53,513 nt of DNA from an uncultured Nostoc sp. (GCF_937863485.1 NZ_CALMFY010000164.1:1-53513), one strand, 5' to 3'. Shown: positions 1 through 8,615, counted from the first letter of the stretch. Notes: generated by a model not told the origin, from the sequence alone. Translations and numbers: made by a program.

Positions 1-113
1 AACAAATGAGTTCGCCGAAATAACAAATGAGTTCACCGAAATAACAAATGAGTTCGCCGAAATAACAAATGAGTTCGCCGAAATAACAAATGAGTTCGTC
101 GAAATAACAAATG
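1..113. repeat. 21-nt tandem repeat array (left edge of window)
   Basis: Five full copies of a 21-base unit beginning AACAAATGAGTTCGCCGAAA are joined head to tail, and a sixth breaks down at about 113. Copies differ by single bases (for example CGCC, CACC, CGTC). The period is exactly seven codons, so the minus strand reads as a repeated ISANSFV-like heptapeptide, whereas the plus strand has a stop in every unit. The array probably continues left of the window. Similar 21-nt arrays occur at 1249-1362 and 25259-25552. Confidence 0.9.
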
Positions 114-114
114 T

Positions 115-141
115 GTAGGCGTAGCCCGCCGCAGGCATCGC
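115..141. repeat. Short dispersed repeat of the GTAGGCGTAGCCCGCC type
   Basis: A 27-base GC-rich unit beginning GTAGGCGTAGCCCGCC and ending GCAGGCATCGC. Near-identical copies lie at 21175-21203 and 28047-28075, and a related one sits inside a transposase gene at 30163-30194. The halves are partly complementary. This is a familiar class of small mobile-looking repeat in Nostocales. Confidence 0.7.
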
Positions 142-274
142 CATGATTGCAACAATTTAGCTTTGATCAGGTAAGTCTGGGCTACATGGGCACAGACGCG
201 CTAGCGGCGTGGCTTCCTTTGAAGTACGTTTAAGATAGGAAAATATCAATAATTATTGGGAGGAATCAATCGTC

Positions 275-826
275 ATGACTGTTATTGTTGCTAAGTGGAC
301 GATTGACGAATATCACCGGATGATTGATGCTGGCATTTTGAGCGATCGCAAAGTTGAACTACTTAAGGGAGAAATTGTTGAAATGTCGCCGGAAGGGGAA
401 CCCCATGCTTATTGTAGTGATGAATCTGGTGAGTATCTAGCAAAGTTATTGGCTGAACGCGCCAAAATACGTCAAGCCAAGCCTATCACCTTACCCAACG
501 ACTCGGAACCAGAACCAGATATTGCCATTGTCCAACGTTTAGGACGCGAGTATCGAGAGCATCATCCCTATCCAGAAAATATTTTTTGGTTAATTGAGTA
601 TGCTAACTCCAGTTTAGAAAAAGATTTAGAGAGAAAAAGCAAAATCTATGCAGAAGCAGGTATTTTAGAGTATTGGGTTGTTAATCTTAAAAAGCTACAT
701 TTAGTGGTGTTTCGAGAAATATTAGACGGAGAGTATGCAACAAAACTAACATTAACTGCGGGAACAATTCAACCGCTGGCATTTCCAGATATTTCTGTTA
801 CGGTGGAACAGATTATTAATAGTTAA
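275..826 (+). CDS. Uma2-family (DUF820) PD-(D/E)XK nuclease-like protein
   Basis: A 183-residue protein of the Uma2 family, very abundant in cyanobacteria and built on a restriction-endonuclease-like fold. Its substrate is not established. Visible family motifs are Pro81-Asp82 in PEPDIAIV, Glu108 in WLIEYANSSLEKD, Asp117 and Lys121, and the closing AGILEYWVV segment around 128-136. Length is normal. The ATG at 275 is preceded by GGGAGG at 258-263, a good ribosome binding site that fixes the start. The gene stands alone between repeats. Family assignment is firm; nuclease activity is inferred from the fold. Confidence 0.9.
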   Translation: MTVIVAKWTIDEYHRMIDAGILSDRKVELLKGEIVEMSPEGEPHAYCSDESGEYLAKLLAERAKIRQAKPITLPNDSEPEPDIAIVQRLGREYREHHPYPENIFWLIEYANSSLEKDLERKSKIYAEAGILEYWVVNLKKLHLVVFREILDGEYATKLTLTAGTIQPLAFPDISVTVEQIINS

Positions 827-869
827 ACTAATTAAAATTAAAAGTGAAAATATAAGAATAAATTTAATT

Positions 870-1047
870 TAAACCTCATCTATGTTGAGAACCGTAGTTT
901 TTGCCCTCACCCTAAATCCCTCTCCCAGTAGGGAGAGGGACTTCTTTCCGGCTCCCCTTCTCCCAAATTTGGGAGAAGGGGCTGGGGGATGAGGGTTTTT
1001 TCTTTTCATACGGAAAGAACTACAGTTTTCAAGGTGGACGCGGTTTA
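870..1047. repeat. MITE-like element, family A (31-nt terminal inverted repeats, double-hairpin core)
   Basis: The first 31 bases (870-900, starting TAAACCTCATC) match, with several mismatches, the reverse complement of 1017-1047 (ending CGCGGTTTA). Inside are two strong hairpins: CCCTCTCCC with GGGAGAGGG, and CCCCTTCTCCC with GGGAGAAGGGG. No coding capacity is seen. The first 53 bases recur exactly at 53461-53513. The same core occurs in two other elements with different ends (12200-12359 and 29486-29631). Confidence 0.8.
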
Positions 1048-1248
1048 AACAATAGATACTTGGTTTTTTTAGATGAGTGCAGACCCTCTCGTGAAATTTT
1101 CACCTGCGACTTGGCTTTCGAGGATGATATCGAACCTTTAGATAATTCATTTTTGGAACAGCTTAAAGGCCAATACGCTTGGGTTAAGGATAATTGTAGC
1201 GACTGTTTTAAAAGTCAACCTGTATACTTGATTCGCGGTGCGACAAAG

Positions 1249-1362
1249 TTTGAAGTACTCCAACACGACTTTGAAGTACCTCAACACGACTTTGAAGTAC
1301 CTCAACACGACTTTGAAGTACTTCAACATGACTTCGAAGTACTTCAACATGACTTCGAAGTA
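1249..1362. repeat. 21-nt tandem array (TTTGAAGTACCTCAACACGAC-like unit)
   Basis: Five full units and a partial sixth of 21 bases, starting TTTGAAGTACTCCAACACGA, with third-position-like changes between copies. The period of seven codons keeps several frames open on both strands. A plus-strand frame starting with TTG at 1060 would give a 116-residue protein ending in FEVLQHD heptads, but it has no ribosome binding site and no recognisable domain, so I do not call it a gene. Bases 1171-1188 carry a copy of the TACGCTTGGGTTAAG repeat also seen at 9543-9557. Confidence 0.85.
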
Positions 1363-1370
1363 TCTGTTGC

Positions 1371-1466
1371 TTACAGCAGAATTCAAGTATTTGAACCACA
1401 TCTGTCGTAGGGGCGCAAGGCCTTGCGCCCCTACTGCGTGGTCTATTTACTTGAAAATAGCTGTAA
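1371..1466. repeat. MITE-like element, family D, copy 1
   Basis: A 96-base element starting TTACAGCAG and ending AATAGCTGTAA, with imperfect terminal inverted repeats of roughly 30 bases. The centre is a perfect palindrome, GGGGCGCAAGG followed by CCTTGCGCCCC. Copies with the same ends but a different central stem are at 6067-6162 and 25728-25824. The stretch 1467-1657 after it shows nothing recognisable. Confidence 0.8.
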
Positions 1467-1657
1467 CATAATTTTTGTTTGGTTAAAATTTTTAGTATTG
1501 CTGAGTGAAAATATAAATTTGCTTCCCGCCCAGACGCAGAGAGTAAGAGTTGCCAATTTTTTCAAATTAAACTCTGTCCATTTTGAAACCTAGAGTTTTT
1601 AAGAAGAGGATATTTTCGGTTGTGGCTTGAAGATCAGCTTTCCTCTGAATTACAAAA

Positions 1658-1688
1658 AAACTACAGTTTTCCAGATAAACACGGTTTA
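1658..1688. repeat. Solo terminal repeat of MITE family A
   Basis: This 31-base stretch (AACTACAGTTTT near its left end and CACGGTTTA at its right) closely matches the right terminus of the family A element at 1017-1047. No matching left end lies nearby except the element at 870. It abuts the 3' end of the LacI-type gene and could be a relic or a shared end of a larger unit spanning 870-1688. Confidence 0.6.
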
Positions 1689-1691
1689 AGA

Positions 1692-2720
1692 TTACTTTAT
1701 CAATAGCGCACTACTACCACGCTGTACTAGAAAAGGAGATAAAACGCGGTTTTCCACAGTTTTTTCTTCTAATAAATCGAGTAACATTTGCATGGCTATG
1801 CCACCAATTTCTAACATTGGCTGACTAACTGTTGTGAGTGTCGGCGTAACGTAACGCCCCAGAGCAATACCATCAAATCCGACCAGGCTTAAACTTCGCG
1901 GTACTAAAATACCTAGTTCTTGGCAGGTTAACAAAGCGCCAACCGCCACCATATCGTTGTAACAAAAGATGCCTGTTACCTCAGCAGTCAATAGTTTAGA
2001 TAGCATCTGTTGTCCAGTAGTAACATCGCTTGTTCTTTGATCATATTCATCACTAATTGCAACCCAATCAGTATTTTGTGGTAGACCCGCTTCAGCAAGA
2101 GCCATTCGATATCCTTCCAGGCGCTGCTGGTTCGACCTGCTGCGATCGCTTACACCCAGATAACCAATAGCGGTATGTCCAAGACTTATTAGATGCTCTG
2201 TGGCTAATCTAGCACCTAAGCGATCGTCTATTGCCACTGAGTGAAATATTTCAGATTGATCTTCCGTCTGGCTATTAATCAGAACTGTTGGCACAGCAAT
2301 TTGTGTTAATTGTTTGGTATGCTGTTTACTAATTCGTGAGTCGGCTACTAATATCCCATCCACTCGGCGGCGATGAAAACTATCAATAGCTGCTATTTCC
2401 TGCTCAAAATCTCGGTGTGAAGCACTTAACAAAACACTTAAGCCTGCTGGTCTGGCTATCTTCTCGATTCCCTCTACTACCTCCGCGAAAAAGGGATCTG
2501 CGATTGAAGTTACTACTACACCAATGGTATTAGTGCGTTTATTTTGCAAGCTTTGAGCAATAGCATTCGGCACATAGTTCATTTCCTGCGCCAGTTGCTT
2601 AATTTCCTCTCGCACCTTAGGGCTAATTAGAGCGTTATCTCGCAAAGCGCGTGAAACTGTGGAATGAGAAACGCCTGCTCTACGAGCAATATCTTCAATT
2701 GAAATTCTTCGTTTATTCAT
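1692..2720 (-). CDS. LacI/GalR-family transcriptional regulator
   Basis: A 342-residue DNA-binding regulator. Residues 5-26 (ISIEDIARRAGVSHSTVSRAL) are a classic LacI helix-turn-helix with the hinge helix following. From about residue 60 a periplasmic-binding-protein-like effector domain runs to the end, starting NTIGVVVTSIADPFFAEVV. Length is typical. The family normally responds to a sugar or nucleoside; no effector can be assigned because no adjacent sugar operon is present. A perfect 18-bp palindrome lies 23 bases upstream of the ATG and is the likely autoregulatory operator. No clear ribosome binding site is seen. Confidence 0.93.
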   Translation of the reverse strand: MNKRRISIEDIARRAGVSHSTVSRALRDNALISPKVREEIKQLAQEMNYVPNAIAQSLQNKRTNTIGVVVTSIADPFFAEVVEGIEKIARPAGLSVLLSASHRDFEQEIAAIDSFHRRRVDGILVADSRISKQHTKQLTQIAVPTVLINSQTEDQSEIFHSVAIDDRLGARLATEHLISLGHTAIGYLGVSDRSRSNQQRLEGYRMALAEAGLPQNTDWVAISDEYDQRTSDVTTGQQMLSKLLTAEVTGIFCYNDMVAVGALLTCQELGILVPRSLSLVGFDGIALGRYVTPTLTTVSQPMLEIGGIAMQMLLDLLEEKTVENRVLSPFLVQRGSSALLIK

Positions 2721-2742
2721 TTTTTATCTGAGCTTATAAAGT

Positions 2743-2760
2743 ATTGCACACGTGTGCAAT
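2743..2760. promoter_or_regulatory. Perfect 18-bp palindrome, probable LacI-type operator
   Basis: ATTGCACACGTGTGCAAT is its own reverse complement and has the central CG dinucleotide usual in LacI/GalR operators. It lies just upstream of the divergent-facing side of the LacI-type gene at 1692-2720, and about 210 bases upstream of the oxidoreductase gene at 2970. Autoregulation of the regulator is the simplest reading; control of the downstream oxidoreductase is possible. Confidence 0.7.
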
Positions 2761-2969
2761 GTATATTATAGAAAATAATCGTTATTTGTCAAGAGATTTT
2801 AATACAACTCAAATTCTGGATGGAAAGGAGTCAGAAGGAGCCAGCACGGTGAGCAGTGTAGTCTTTTCCCTTGGCGGCAAGTACCCAGATTTTTAAAGTC
2901 ATGCTACTTAAATGCTACTTAAAACGCTAGCCTAGAAGAGTCACTTTCCTCACTCACTCTCTTTGCGTC

Positions 2970-5192
2970 ATGTTGCCGAAACCCAAGAAATATTGGACAC
3001 CCCAGCACTGGGCAAGTTGGAAGCCTTTCGGGATTGGCGAACAATACCCCAACAACTATTGGGAGGTTTTTCGGGCAATCTGGCTATCTCGTGACAAACT
3101 ACCCTATGCGTGGAATATTCTCGATAAAGGTGTCTGCGATGGTTGCGCTCTCGGAACAACCGGGATGAAAGATTGGACTTTAGATGGCATCCATCTCTGC
3201 AATGTCCGGTTGCGGCTGTTGCGAATGAATACTATGCCAGCTTTTGACCCTATGCTAGTGGCAGATGTCTCGGAGTTACAAAAGCAAAAAAGTGCCCAAT
3301 TACGAGACTTGGGACGGCTTCCTTACCCGATGATTCGTCAACGAGGAGAAAAAGGCTTTCGCCGTGTTAGCTGGGATGAAGCTTTAGGGGTAATTAGCGA
3401 TCGCATCCGCGCTACTACACCAGACCGTCTCAGTTTCTATATTACCAGTCGCGGTACTGTCAACGAAACTTATTATGCCACCCAAAAAGCTGTGCGGGCA
3501 ATGGGAAGTAATAATGTTGATAACGCTGCCCGGATTTGTCATTCTCCCAGCACGGCGGGACTGAAAGCTGCTCTGGGTGCAGGGGCTACCACCTGTTCTT
3601 ATAAAGACTGGATTGGTACTGATTTATTAGTCTTCATTGGCTCCAACGTTGCCAATAATCAGCCTGTTACCGTCAAATATCTCCATAACGCCAAGAAAGC
3701 TGGCACAAAAATTGTAGTCATTAACACTTACCGTGAGCCAGGAATGGAGCGCTACTGGGTGCCCTCAATTGTGGAAAGTGCCGTTTTCGGTACAAAGTTT
3801 GCCGAAGACTTCTTCTTAATCAACATGGGCGGGGATATAGCATTTTTAAATGGTACAATCAAACATATAATTGCTAACAACTGGGTAGACGAGTCATTTA
3901 TTGATTTGTACACAGATGGCTTTGCCGAACTCAAAGCATCGTTAGAAAGCCAATCTTGGGAAGAATTAGAGCGGCTTTCTGGCACATCCCGCGAAGAAAT
4001 GTACGCCTTTGCCAAAATGGTCAAAGAAGCGAATAAAGCCGTATTCGTTTGGAGTATGGGCATTACCCAGCATGAATGCGGCGAAGATAATGTGCGAAGT
4101 ATCATCAACTTAGCCCTCACCAAAGGTTTTGTCGGTCGGGAAGGCTGCGGTTTAATGCCAATTCGGGGTCACTCTGGGGTACAGGGTGGTGCAGAGATGG
4201 GATGTTACGCCACAGTATTTCCTGGTGGTAAACCTATTACCCTAGAAAATGCTGCCCAATTGAGTCAGCATTGGGGCTTTGAAGTGCCAGCAAGTAAAGG
4301 TTTAATTGCTCCAGAAATGATTAACGCCGCACATCAAGGGCAATTAGATGTGTTGTTTTCCGTGGGCGGAAATTTCCTAGAAGTGCTGCCAGAACCGGAT
4401 TATGTGGAAGCGGCGTTGAAGCAAATACCGTTGCGGGTACATATGGATATTATTCTCTCCAGCCAAATGTTGGTGGAACCTGCTGATACTGTGGTGCTTC
4501 TACCTGCGACGACTCGCTACGAAATACCAGGGGGAGTAACAGAAACTAACACCGAACGCCGGGTAATTTTCAGTCCAGAAATTCCGGGGCCGCGCATCGG
4601 GGAAGCGCGTCCAGAGTGGGAAGTGTTTTTAGAATTGGCAAGGCGGGTAAAACCAGATTTGGCAGATAAGCTGGCTTTTGCTGACACAGCTGCTATCCGT
4701 CAAGAAATTGCTCAAGTTGTCCCACTATATGCTGGTATTCAACATTTACAGCAGGCTGGTGACCAGTTTCAGTATGGCGGGTCACATTTGTGCTTTGGTT
4801 GGAATTTCCCTACAGCAGATGGGAAGGCACACTTTGGGGTATTATTGCCACGCCAAAGAGAATTACCAGAAGGTTATTTCTTATTAGCAACGCGCCGAGG
4901 CAAACAATTTAATAGTATGGTGCAGGAACGCAAAGATGCAATTACTGGGGCAATGCGAGAGGCGGTGCTAATGAATGCTGCTGATGCGGCCCAGTTGGGT
5001 TTAAAAGATAGCGATCGCGTCATTCTTAAGAATGATTTAGGCGAGTTGTTCTGTCAAGTCTATATTGCGCCAATTCAGTCAGGAAACTTGCAAGTCCATT
5101 GGCCAGAAGGGAATGTGCTACTAGATAAAAGTAAGCGATCGCTTGAAGGAGTTCCTGATTATAATGCGATCGTGCAGTTAGAAAAAATTTGA
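2970..5192 (+). CDS. FdhF/YdeP-type molybdopterin oxidoreductase (formate-dehydrogenase-like)
   Basis: A 740-residue bis-MGD molybdenum or tungsten enzyme of the FdhF/YdeP family. The N-terminus has a cysteine cluster, Cys56-x-x-Cys59 in GVCDGCALG and Cys77 in HLCNVRL, expected to hold an iron-sulfur centre. Cys190-His191 in ARICHSPS sits where formate dehydrogenases carry the catalytic Cys or Sec. The last 120 residues form the molydopterin dinucleotide binding domain. No twin-arginine signal is present, so the enzyme is cytoplasmic. fdhD lies 3.4 kb downstream and probably sulfurates it. The true substrate of YdeP-type enzymes is uncertain. The final 55 bases are repeated twice downstream (6278-6330, 6375-6429). 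Confidence 0.9.
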   Translation: MLPKPKKYWTPQHWASWKPFGIGEQYPNNYWEVFRAIWLSRDKLPYAWNILDKGVCDGCALGTTGMKDWTLDGIHLCNVRLRLLRMNTMPAFDPMLVADVSELQKQKSAQLRDLGRLPYPMIRQRGEKGFRRVSWDEALGVISDRIRATTPDRLSFYITSRGTVNETYYATQKAVRAMGSNNVDNAARICHSPSTAGLKAALGAGATTCSYKDWIGTDLLVFIGSNVANNQPVTVKYLHNAKKAGTKIVVINTYREPGMERYWVPSIVESAVFGTKFAEDFFLINMGGDIAFLNGTIKHIIANNWVDESFIDLYTDGFAELKASLESQSWEELERLSGTSREEMYAFAKMVKEANKAVFVWSMGITQHECGEDNVRSIINLALTKGFVGREGCGLMPIRGHSGVQGGAEMGCYATVFPGGKPITLENAAQLSQHWGFEVPASKGLIAPEMINAAHQGQLDVLFSVGGNFLEVLPEPDYVEAALKQIPLRVHMDIILSSQMLVEPADTVVLLPATTRYEIPGGVTETNTERRVIFSPEIPGPRIGEARPEWEVFLELARRVKPDLADKLAFADTAAIRQEIAQVVPLYAGIQHLQQAGDQFQYGGSHLCFGWNFPTADGKAHFGVLLPRQRELPEGYFLLATRRGKQFNSMVQERKDAITGAMREAVLMNAADAAQLGLKDSDRVILKNDLGELFCQVYIAPIQSGNLQVHWPEGNVLLDKSKRSLEGVPDYNAIVQLEKI

Positions 5193-5254
5193 ATTAAGTC
5201 TCATTTTTTCAGCTTTAACACTCCCAACAGTATATCCATTAACTTGCATAAAGC

Positions 5255-5288
5255 CTACCGCAAAGATGAGCATCTCTGCGGTAGTTTT
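5255..5288 (+). terminator. Rho-independent-like terminator after the oxidoreductase gene
   Basis: A near-perfect stem, CTACCGCAAAGATG with CATCTCTGCGGTAG (one mismatch, two-base loop), is followed by TTTT. It lies about 60 bases after the stop codon at 5192. Confidence 0.75.
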
Positions 5289-5393
5289 AAGTTAACGACT
5301 ATAAAAGTAGAGTAAAAACAGCTAAGTCTAGCTTAATTTGCTACTTTCAGTTATCCTCAATTCTAGAAAGCTATTGAGAGTTCTTGGACTTGA

Positions 5394-5843
5394 CTAACCC
5401 AATTCTTGCACCAGAGTCAGCAGGAAATTAATCCGCTCCTCAAACTCTAGATTTTTGATCAATGCGACAAATTCATCCGTTTCAGCAGGTGGTTGATAGT
5501 CAGATGGCACTGGAATGATGGTTCCATTCTCTATTCCTTGTGCCAGCAGCAACCAAACGTCTAATCTGGAATTGGCACTTAGAGCATTATAGGATTGGCT
5601 GATATTGTTAGCTGCACCTTTAATAATGTCGCGTTGCGCTTGCAGTTGCTCTTCAGGAGACAAGTCCAGAAATAGGTCAAACACTGTTTTAGCAGGAACT
5701 TCTATCCTTTCAGGAGGTGCCGGCTGTAGCTGCTCTTTAATATCCAGGTAACCGAACCAAAGTAGGCCTAGCTGAGTATCTACATCAAAGTGTTTAAAAC
5801 TTTCTAAAGCGGGTTTTGTTTTTTCATCAGCTGTGTAAGTCAT
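5394..5843 (-). CDS. Helical carotenoid protein (OCP N-terminal-domain homologue)
   Basis: A 149-residue all-helical protein homologous to the N-terminal domain of orange carotenoid protein. Such HCPs bind keto-carotenoids and act in singlet-oxygen quenching, some also quenching phycobilisomes. The carotenoid-tunnel aromatic residues are visible: Trp29 and Tyr32 in LLWFGYLD (OCP Trp41 and Tyr44) and Trp97 in RLDVWLLL (OCP Trp110). There is no C-terminal domain. The ATG at 5843 is preceded by TTGGAG at good spacing; an in-frame TTG at 5855 is less likely. A second HCP (42045-42575) and an OCP C-terminal homologue (45173-45604) lie in the same window. Family is secure; which HCP clade is unresolved. 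Confidence 0.88.
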   Translation of the reverse strand: MTYTADEKTKPALESFKHFDVDTQLGLLWFGYLDIKEQLQPAPPERIEVPAKTVFDLFLDLSPEEQLQAQRDIIKGAANNISQSYNALSANSRLDVWLLLAQGIENGTIIPVPSDYQPPAETDEFVALIKNLEFEERINFLLTLVQELG

Positions 5844-6066
5844 AATCAACTCCAACTAAATTAAACTATTCTGAATTTCCTGAGTTACTTACTGAAAAAA
5901 CTTGCTTTCAGTACCTTTATATAACTTAACAAACGAATGAAGATGGATAATCCTACTTAGGGTATGAATAGGACTCACTACATAAGACAGATAAAGATAA
6001 CTCAAATTGCTAGTTACAAAAATGCCTGCTTCAATGTATACAAAAGCAAAGATAAAAGCTAATACT

Positions 6067-6162
6067 TTACAACAGGTTTCATGTATTTAAACCACATCTG
6101 TCTAAGGGCACAGCATTGCTGTGCGCGTAGGGCGTAGTCTATTTACCTAAAAATAGCTGTAA
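6067..6162. repeat. MITE-like element, family D, copy 2
   Basis: Ends match the copies at 1371-1466 and 25728-25824 (TTACA at left, AATAGCTGTAA at right). The central stem here is GGGCACAGCA with TGCTGTGC, followed by extra bases, so it is less symmetrical than the other copies. It sits in the 660-base gap 5844-6503, which otherwise contains only the two oxidoreductase-derived copies listed next. Confidence 0.75.
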
Positions 6163-6277
6163 GTAACGTAATGTTTGTGACTGTAAGGGTTTTGGTTATA
6201 TCCAGACATGACCCCAATTTGAGAAGCTACTTTTCAAATGAGCAAATAGCAGTGATAATACTTAGAATTTAAAAGTG

Positions 6278-6330
6278 AGCGATCGCTTGAAGGGGTTCCT
6301 GATTATAATGCGATCGCGCCTCTGGAAAAA
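6278..6330 (+). repeat. Copy of the 3' end of the FdhF-like gene (copy 2 of 3)
   Basis: This stretch repeats the last part of the oxidoreductase gene (5134-5188) with a few substitutions. In the matching frame it reads RSLEGVPDYNAIAPLEKL, against RSLEGVPDYNAIVQLEKI in the intact gene. No upstream part of the gene is present, so it is a remnant or a repeat. Confidence 0.8.
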
Positions 6331-6374
6331 CTGTCAATAGTGTGTCTGTGCAGGGAAAAGTTTTCATCTCTTTT

Positions 6375-6429
6375 AGCCGATCAGTTGAAGGAGTTGCTGA
6401 TTATAATGCGATCGTGCGTCTGGAAAAAC
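6375..6429 (+). repeat. Copy of the 3' end of the FdhF-like gene (copy 3 of 3)
   Basis: A second remnant about 100 bases after the first. In frame it reads RSVEGVADYNAIVRLEKQ and then reaches a stop codon. The HIP1 octamer of the parent copy is mutated here (CCGATCAG). Confidence 0.8.
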
Positions 6430-6503
6430 AAACCTAGATATTAAAACTTAAACTACTGCTACGGTAAGTTTATATCATCCATATCACCCTAAAACTTGCA
6501 GCC

Positions 6504-7257
6504 ATGTCCGCCGCCAAAGATTTTGAATTCCCAAATGATGTAATATTTCCTCTAGGGGATTTATATAGTGACGAACCACCAATGGATAAGTGAATTACAT
6601 CTACGCCAAATAATTCTGCTATTACAATCTTTGGAATTGTGGTGGCGAAACCGCAATGACTTTTACGCTGCGGGTAATCTCACAATTTACTACAGTCAAC
6701 GCCAGCGGAGGTCAGAAGAATTCCGGGGGCCAGATTTTTTTGTAGTGCTGGGATGTGAACGCAAAGTTCGTAAAAGTTGGGTTGTTTGGGAAGAAGACGG
6801 GAAATATCCCAACATAATTGTAGAGTTTCTCTCGGATTCTACAGCGGCAACTGACAAGGGTTTGAAAAAACAAATTTTTCAAGATATCTTTCGCACACCA
6901 GAATATTTTTGGTTCGATCCCAATAATTTAGAATTTGCTGGCTTTATCTTGATTGGCGGTACTTATGAACCGATAGAACCTAATCCTCAAGGATGGCTGT
7001 GGAGTCAGCAGTTAAATTTGTACTTGGGTGTTTATGAACATAAATTGCGCTATTTCACTGCGGAAGGAAATCTAATTCCCACACCTGAAGAAGTCGCCCA
7101 ACAAGAACGACAACGGGCTGAACAAGAAAAACAACGCGCCGAACAAGAAAAACAACGGGCTGAACAAGAAAAACAACGCGCCGAACAAGAACGACAACGG
7201 GCTGAACGCCTAGCAGCCAAATTGCGAGAACTGAACATTGACCCAGAAAATTTATAA
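6504..7257 (+). pseudogene. Uma2-family protein with C-terminal QRAEQEK coiled coil, frameshifted near its start
   Basis: From ATG 6504 a frame reads MSAAKDFEFPNDVIFPLGD and on to SDEPPMDK before a TGA at 6591. The continuation (SELHLRQIILLLQSLELWW) is in the next frame and runs to 7257. Together they match the usual N-terminus of this Uma2 subgroup, so one base has probably been gained near 6585-6590. The body keeps the family segments RGPDFFVVLG, IIVEFLSDSTAATDKGLKK and TPEYFWFDP. Residues near the end repeat QRAEQEK/R every seven codons (about 7100-7205), predicting a coiled coil. Translation could restart at GTG 6568, which would leave most of the protein intact. Confidence 0.75.
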
Positions 7258-7290
7258 TGCCAGTCCTACAAGCATAATTATAAATTAGAA

Positions 7291-8472
7291 TCATTTATTC
7301 TCGACAACCTCTAGACCTGTCCTAGCTACTGATTTAATATCAACATTCTGATTGTTTAGTAGCACTATTATGGTGGTATTTTGATTGGGGAGATATGCAA
7401 GCAATGTTACGAAGCCATAGGCTGTACCACTATGCCCAATTGCTTTTGCTAAAGGAGATGAAAACCGTTCTACACCTAACCCATAGCTATAGCCTTCGCC
7501 ATTATCTTTAAATTTCAGCATTTCTTTGATCATGTTCGAGGAAAGTAAGGTTTTTTTGACAAATAACGCTTTAGCGAACTTGGCTAAATCCTCTGCTGTT
7601 GAAACCAACCCACCATCTCCTAAACCATTCCCATCATTAACTTTGGCGTAGCTATCTAGCTTACCATCCTTATTGCGATCGCCATAACCTGTAGCTACTT
7701 CTCCAATTGTCGGTTCGCGCAATTCCGTGAAGGTATGTTTCAATCCTAATGGTTTTAAAATCTGACTGCGGATTGCTTGTGCAAGAGTTCCCCTAGTTAT
7801 ATTTTCAACAATCAGTTCCAAAAGAATGTAGTTACAATCAGTATAAATAAATTTTTCTCCCGGATTTGCCTGCGGTTGTTCTTGGTACATATATTGAATA
7901 GCTTCTCTAGCTGTCCAAGGCTGTGAGCGGCTTCTTTTCGCAGTAGCTTGAATAAACTTTTTTGTGTCTAGGTATTCAGCAACACCACTGGTGTGGTTGA
8001 GCAGTTGACGAACTGTAATTTTGTCGCTGTTGATAATATGAGGAGTGATATCTCTTGGTAGGTAGGTTGCGATCGCCCGATTTAATTGTATCTTCCCTTG
8101 CTCCACTAATTTCAGCACAACCACTGCCAGAAAAGTTTTACTCATACTGGCAATGGCAAAACCATCTGTGGGTTTCATCCGAGTTTTAGTTGACAAGTTA
8201 TTGACACCAGATGCTCCCAACCAAGAACCTTTAGGTGTAGTAATATACATTACTGCACCAGGGATTTTCTGTTCTACAACTATCTCATTTAAAAGTGTCT
8301 GTAGTTGAGAACTTTTTCCTACGGTGGAGGTAGATATGACATGTTTAGCAAGAGATTTTCCAATTACTCTCTGATTAATGTTATTCCCTACTAGGTATCC
8401 TGTAAAACTAAGGGAAATTACAAAGACTATTGCAAATAAAATTTTGCTGAAAGCCAAAAATTTTAGGTTCAT
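7291..8472 (-). CDS. Beta-lactamase/D-alanyl-D-alanine carboxypeptidase-type serine hydrolase
   Basis: A 393-residue serine hydrolase of the class C beta-lactamase/penicillin-binding-protein-like family, probably exported: residues 9-30 are a hydrophobic signal or anchor. The SxxK motif is Ser109-Met-Ser-Lys112 in IASMSKTF. The second motif, usually YSN, is Tyr210-Thr-Asp212 in FIYTDCNY, a conservative change. A HSGTAYGF segment stands where KTG/HxG is expected. Substrate is unknown: family members act on peptidoglycan peptides, esters or amides. I chose ATG 8472 because AGGAAG lies six bases upstream; an in-frame start at 8556 would put residues before the signal. Confidence 0.88.
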   Translation of the reverse strand: MNLKFLAFSKILFAIVFVISLSFTGYLVGNNINQRVIGKSLAKHVISTSTVGKSSQLQTLLNEIVVEQKIPGAVMYITTPKGSWLGASGVNNLSTKTRMKPTDGFAIASMSKTFLAVVVLKLVEQGKIQLNRAIATYLPRDITPHIINSDKITVRQLLNHTSGVAEYLDTKKFIQATAKRSRSQPWTAREAIQYMYQEQPQANPGEKFIYTDCNYILLELIVENITRGTLAQAIRSQILKPLGLKHTFTELREPTIGEVATGYGDRNKDGKLDSYAKVNDGNGLGDGGLVSTAEDLAKFAKALFVKKTLLSSNMIKEMLKFKDNGEGYSYGLGVERFSSPLAKAIGHSGTAYGFVTLLAYLPNQNTTIIVLLNNQNVDIKSVARTGLEVVENK

Positions 8473-8615
8473 TTTACTTCCTAAACAGAAACCTAGCTGA
8501 TCTAGCTCAACGGCACAAAGTAGTTGATGAGCATCAACCTGACATCTGATATACAAATAGCATTACTCTGTTTCCAGATTAGTATCAAAATTTCAATTCA
8601 CCAACTCTGATAAAT

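Noticed and set aside
1..113. Possible CRISPR array
   Set aside because: The units are directly adjacent 21-mers with no spacers, and no cas gene is present.
1060..1410. 116-codon plus-strand frame containing FEVLQHD repeats
   Set aside because: It starts at TTG without a ribosome binding site, its first half has no family match, and its second half is a tandem repeat open on both strands and running into a MITE-like repeat.
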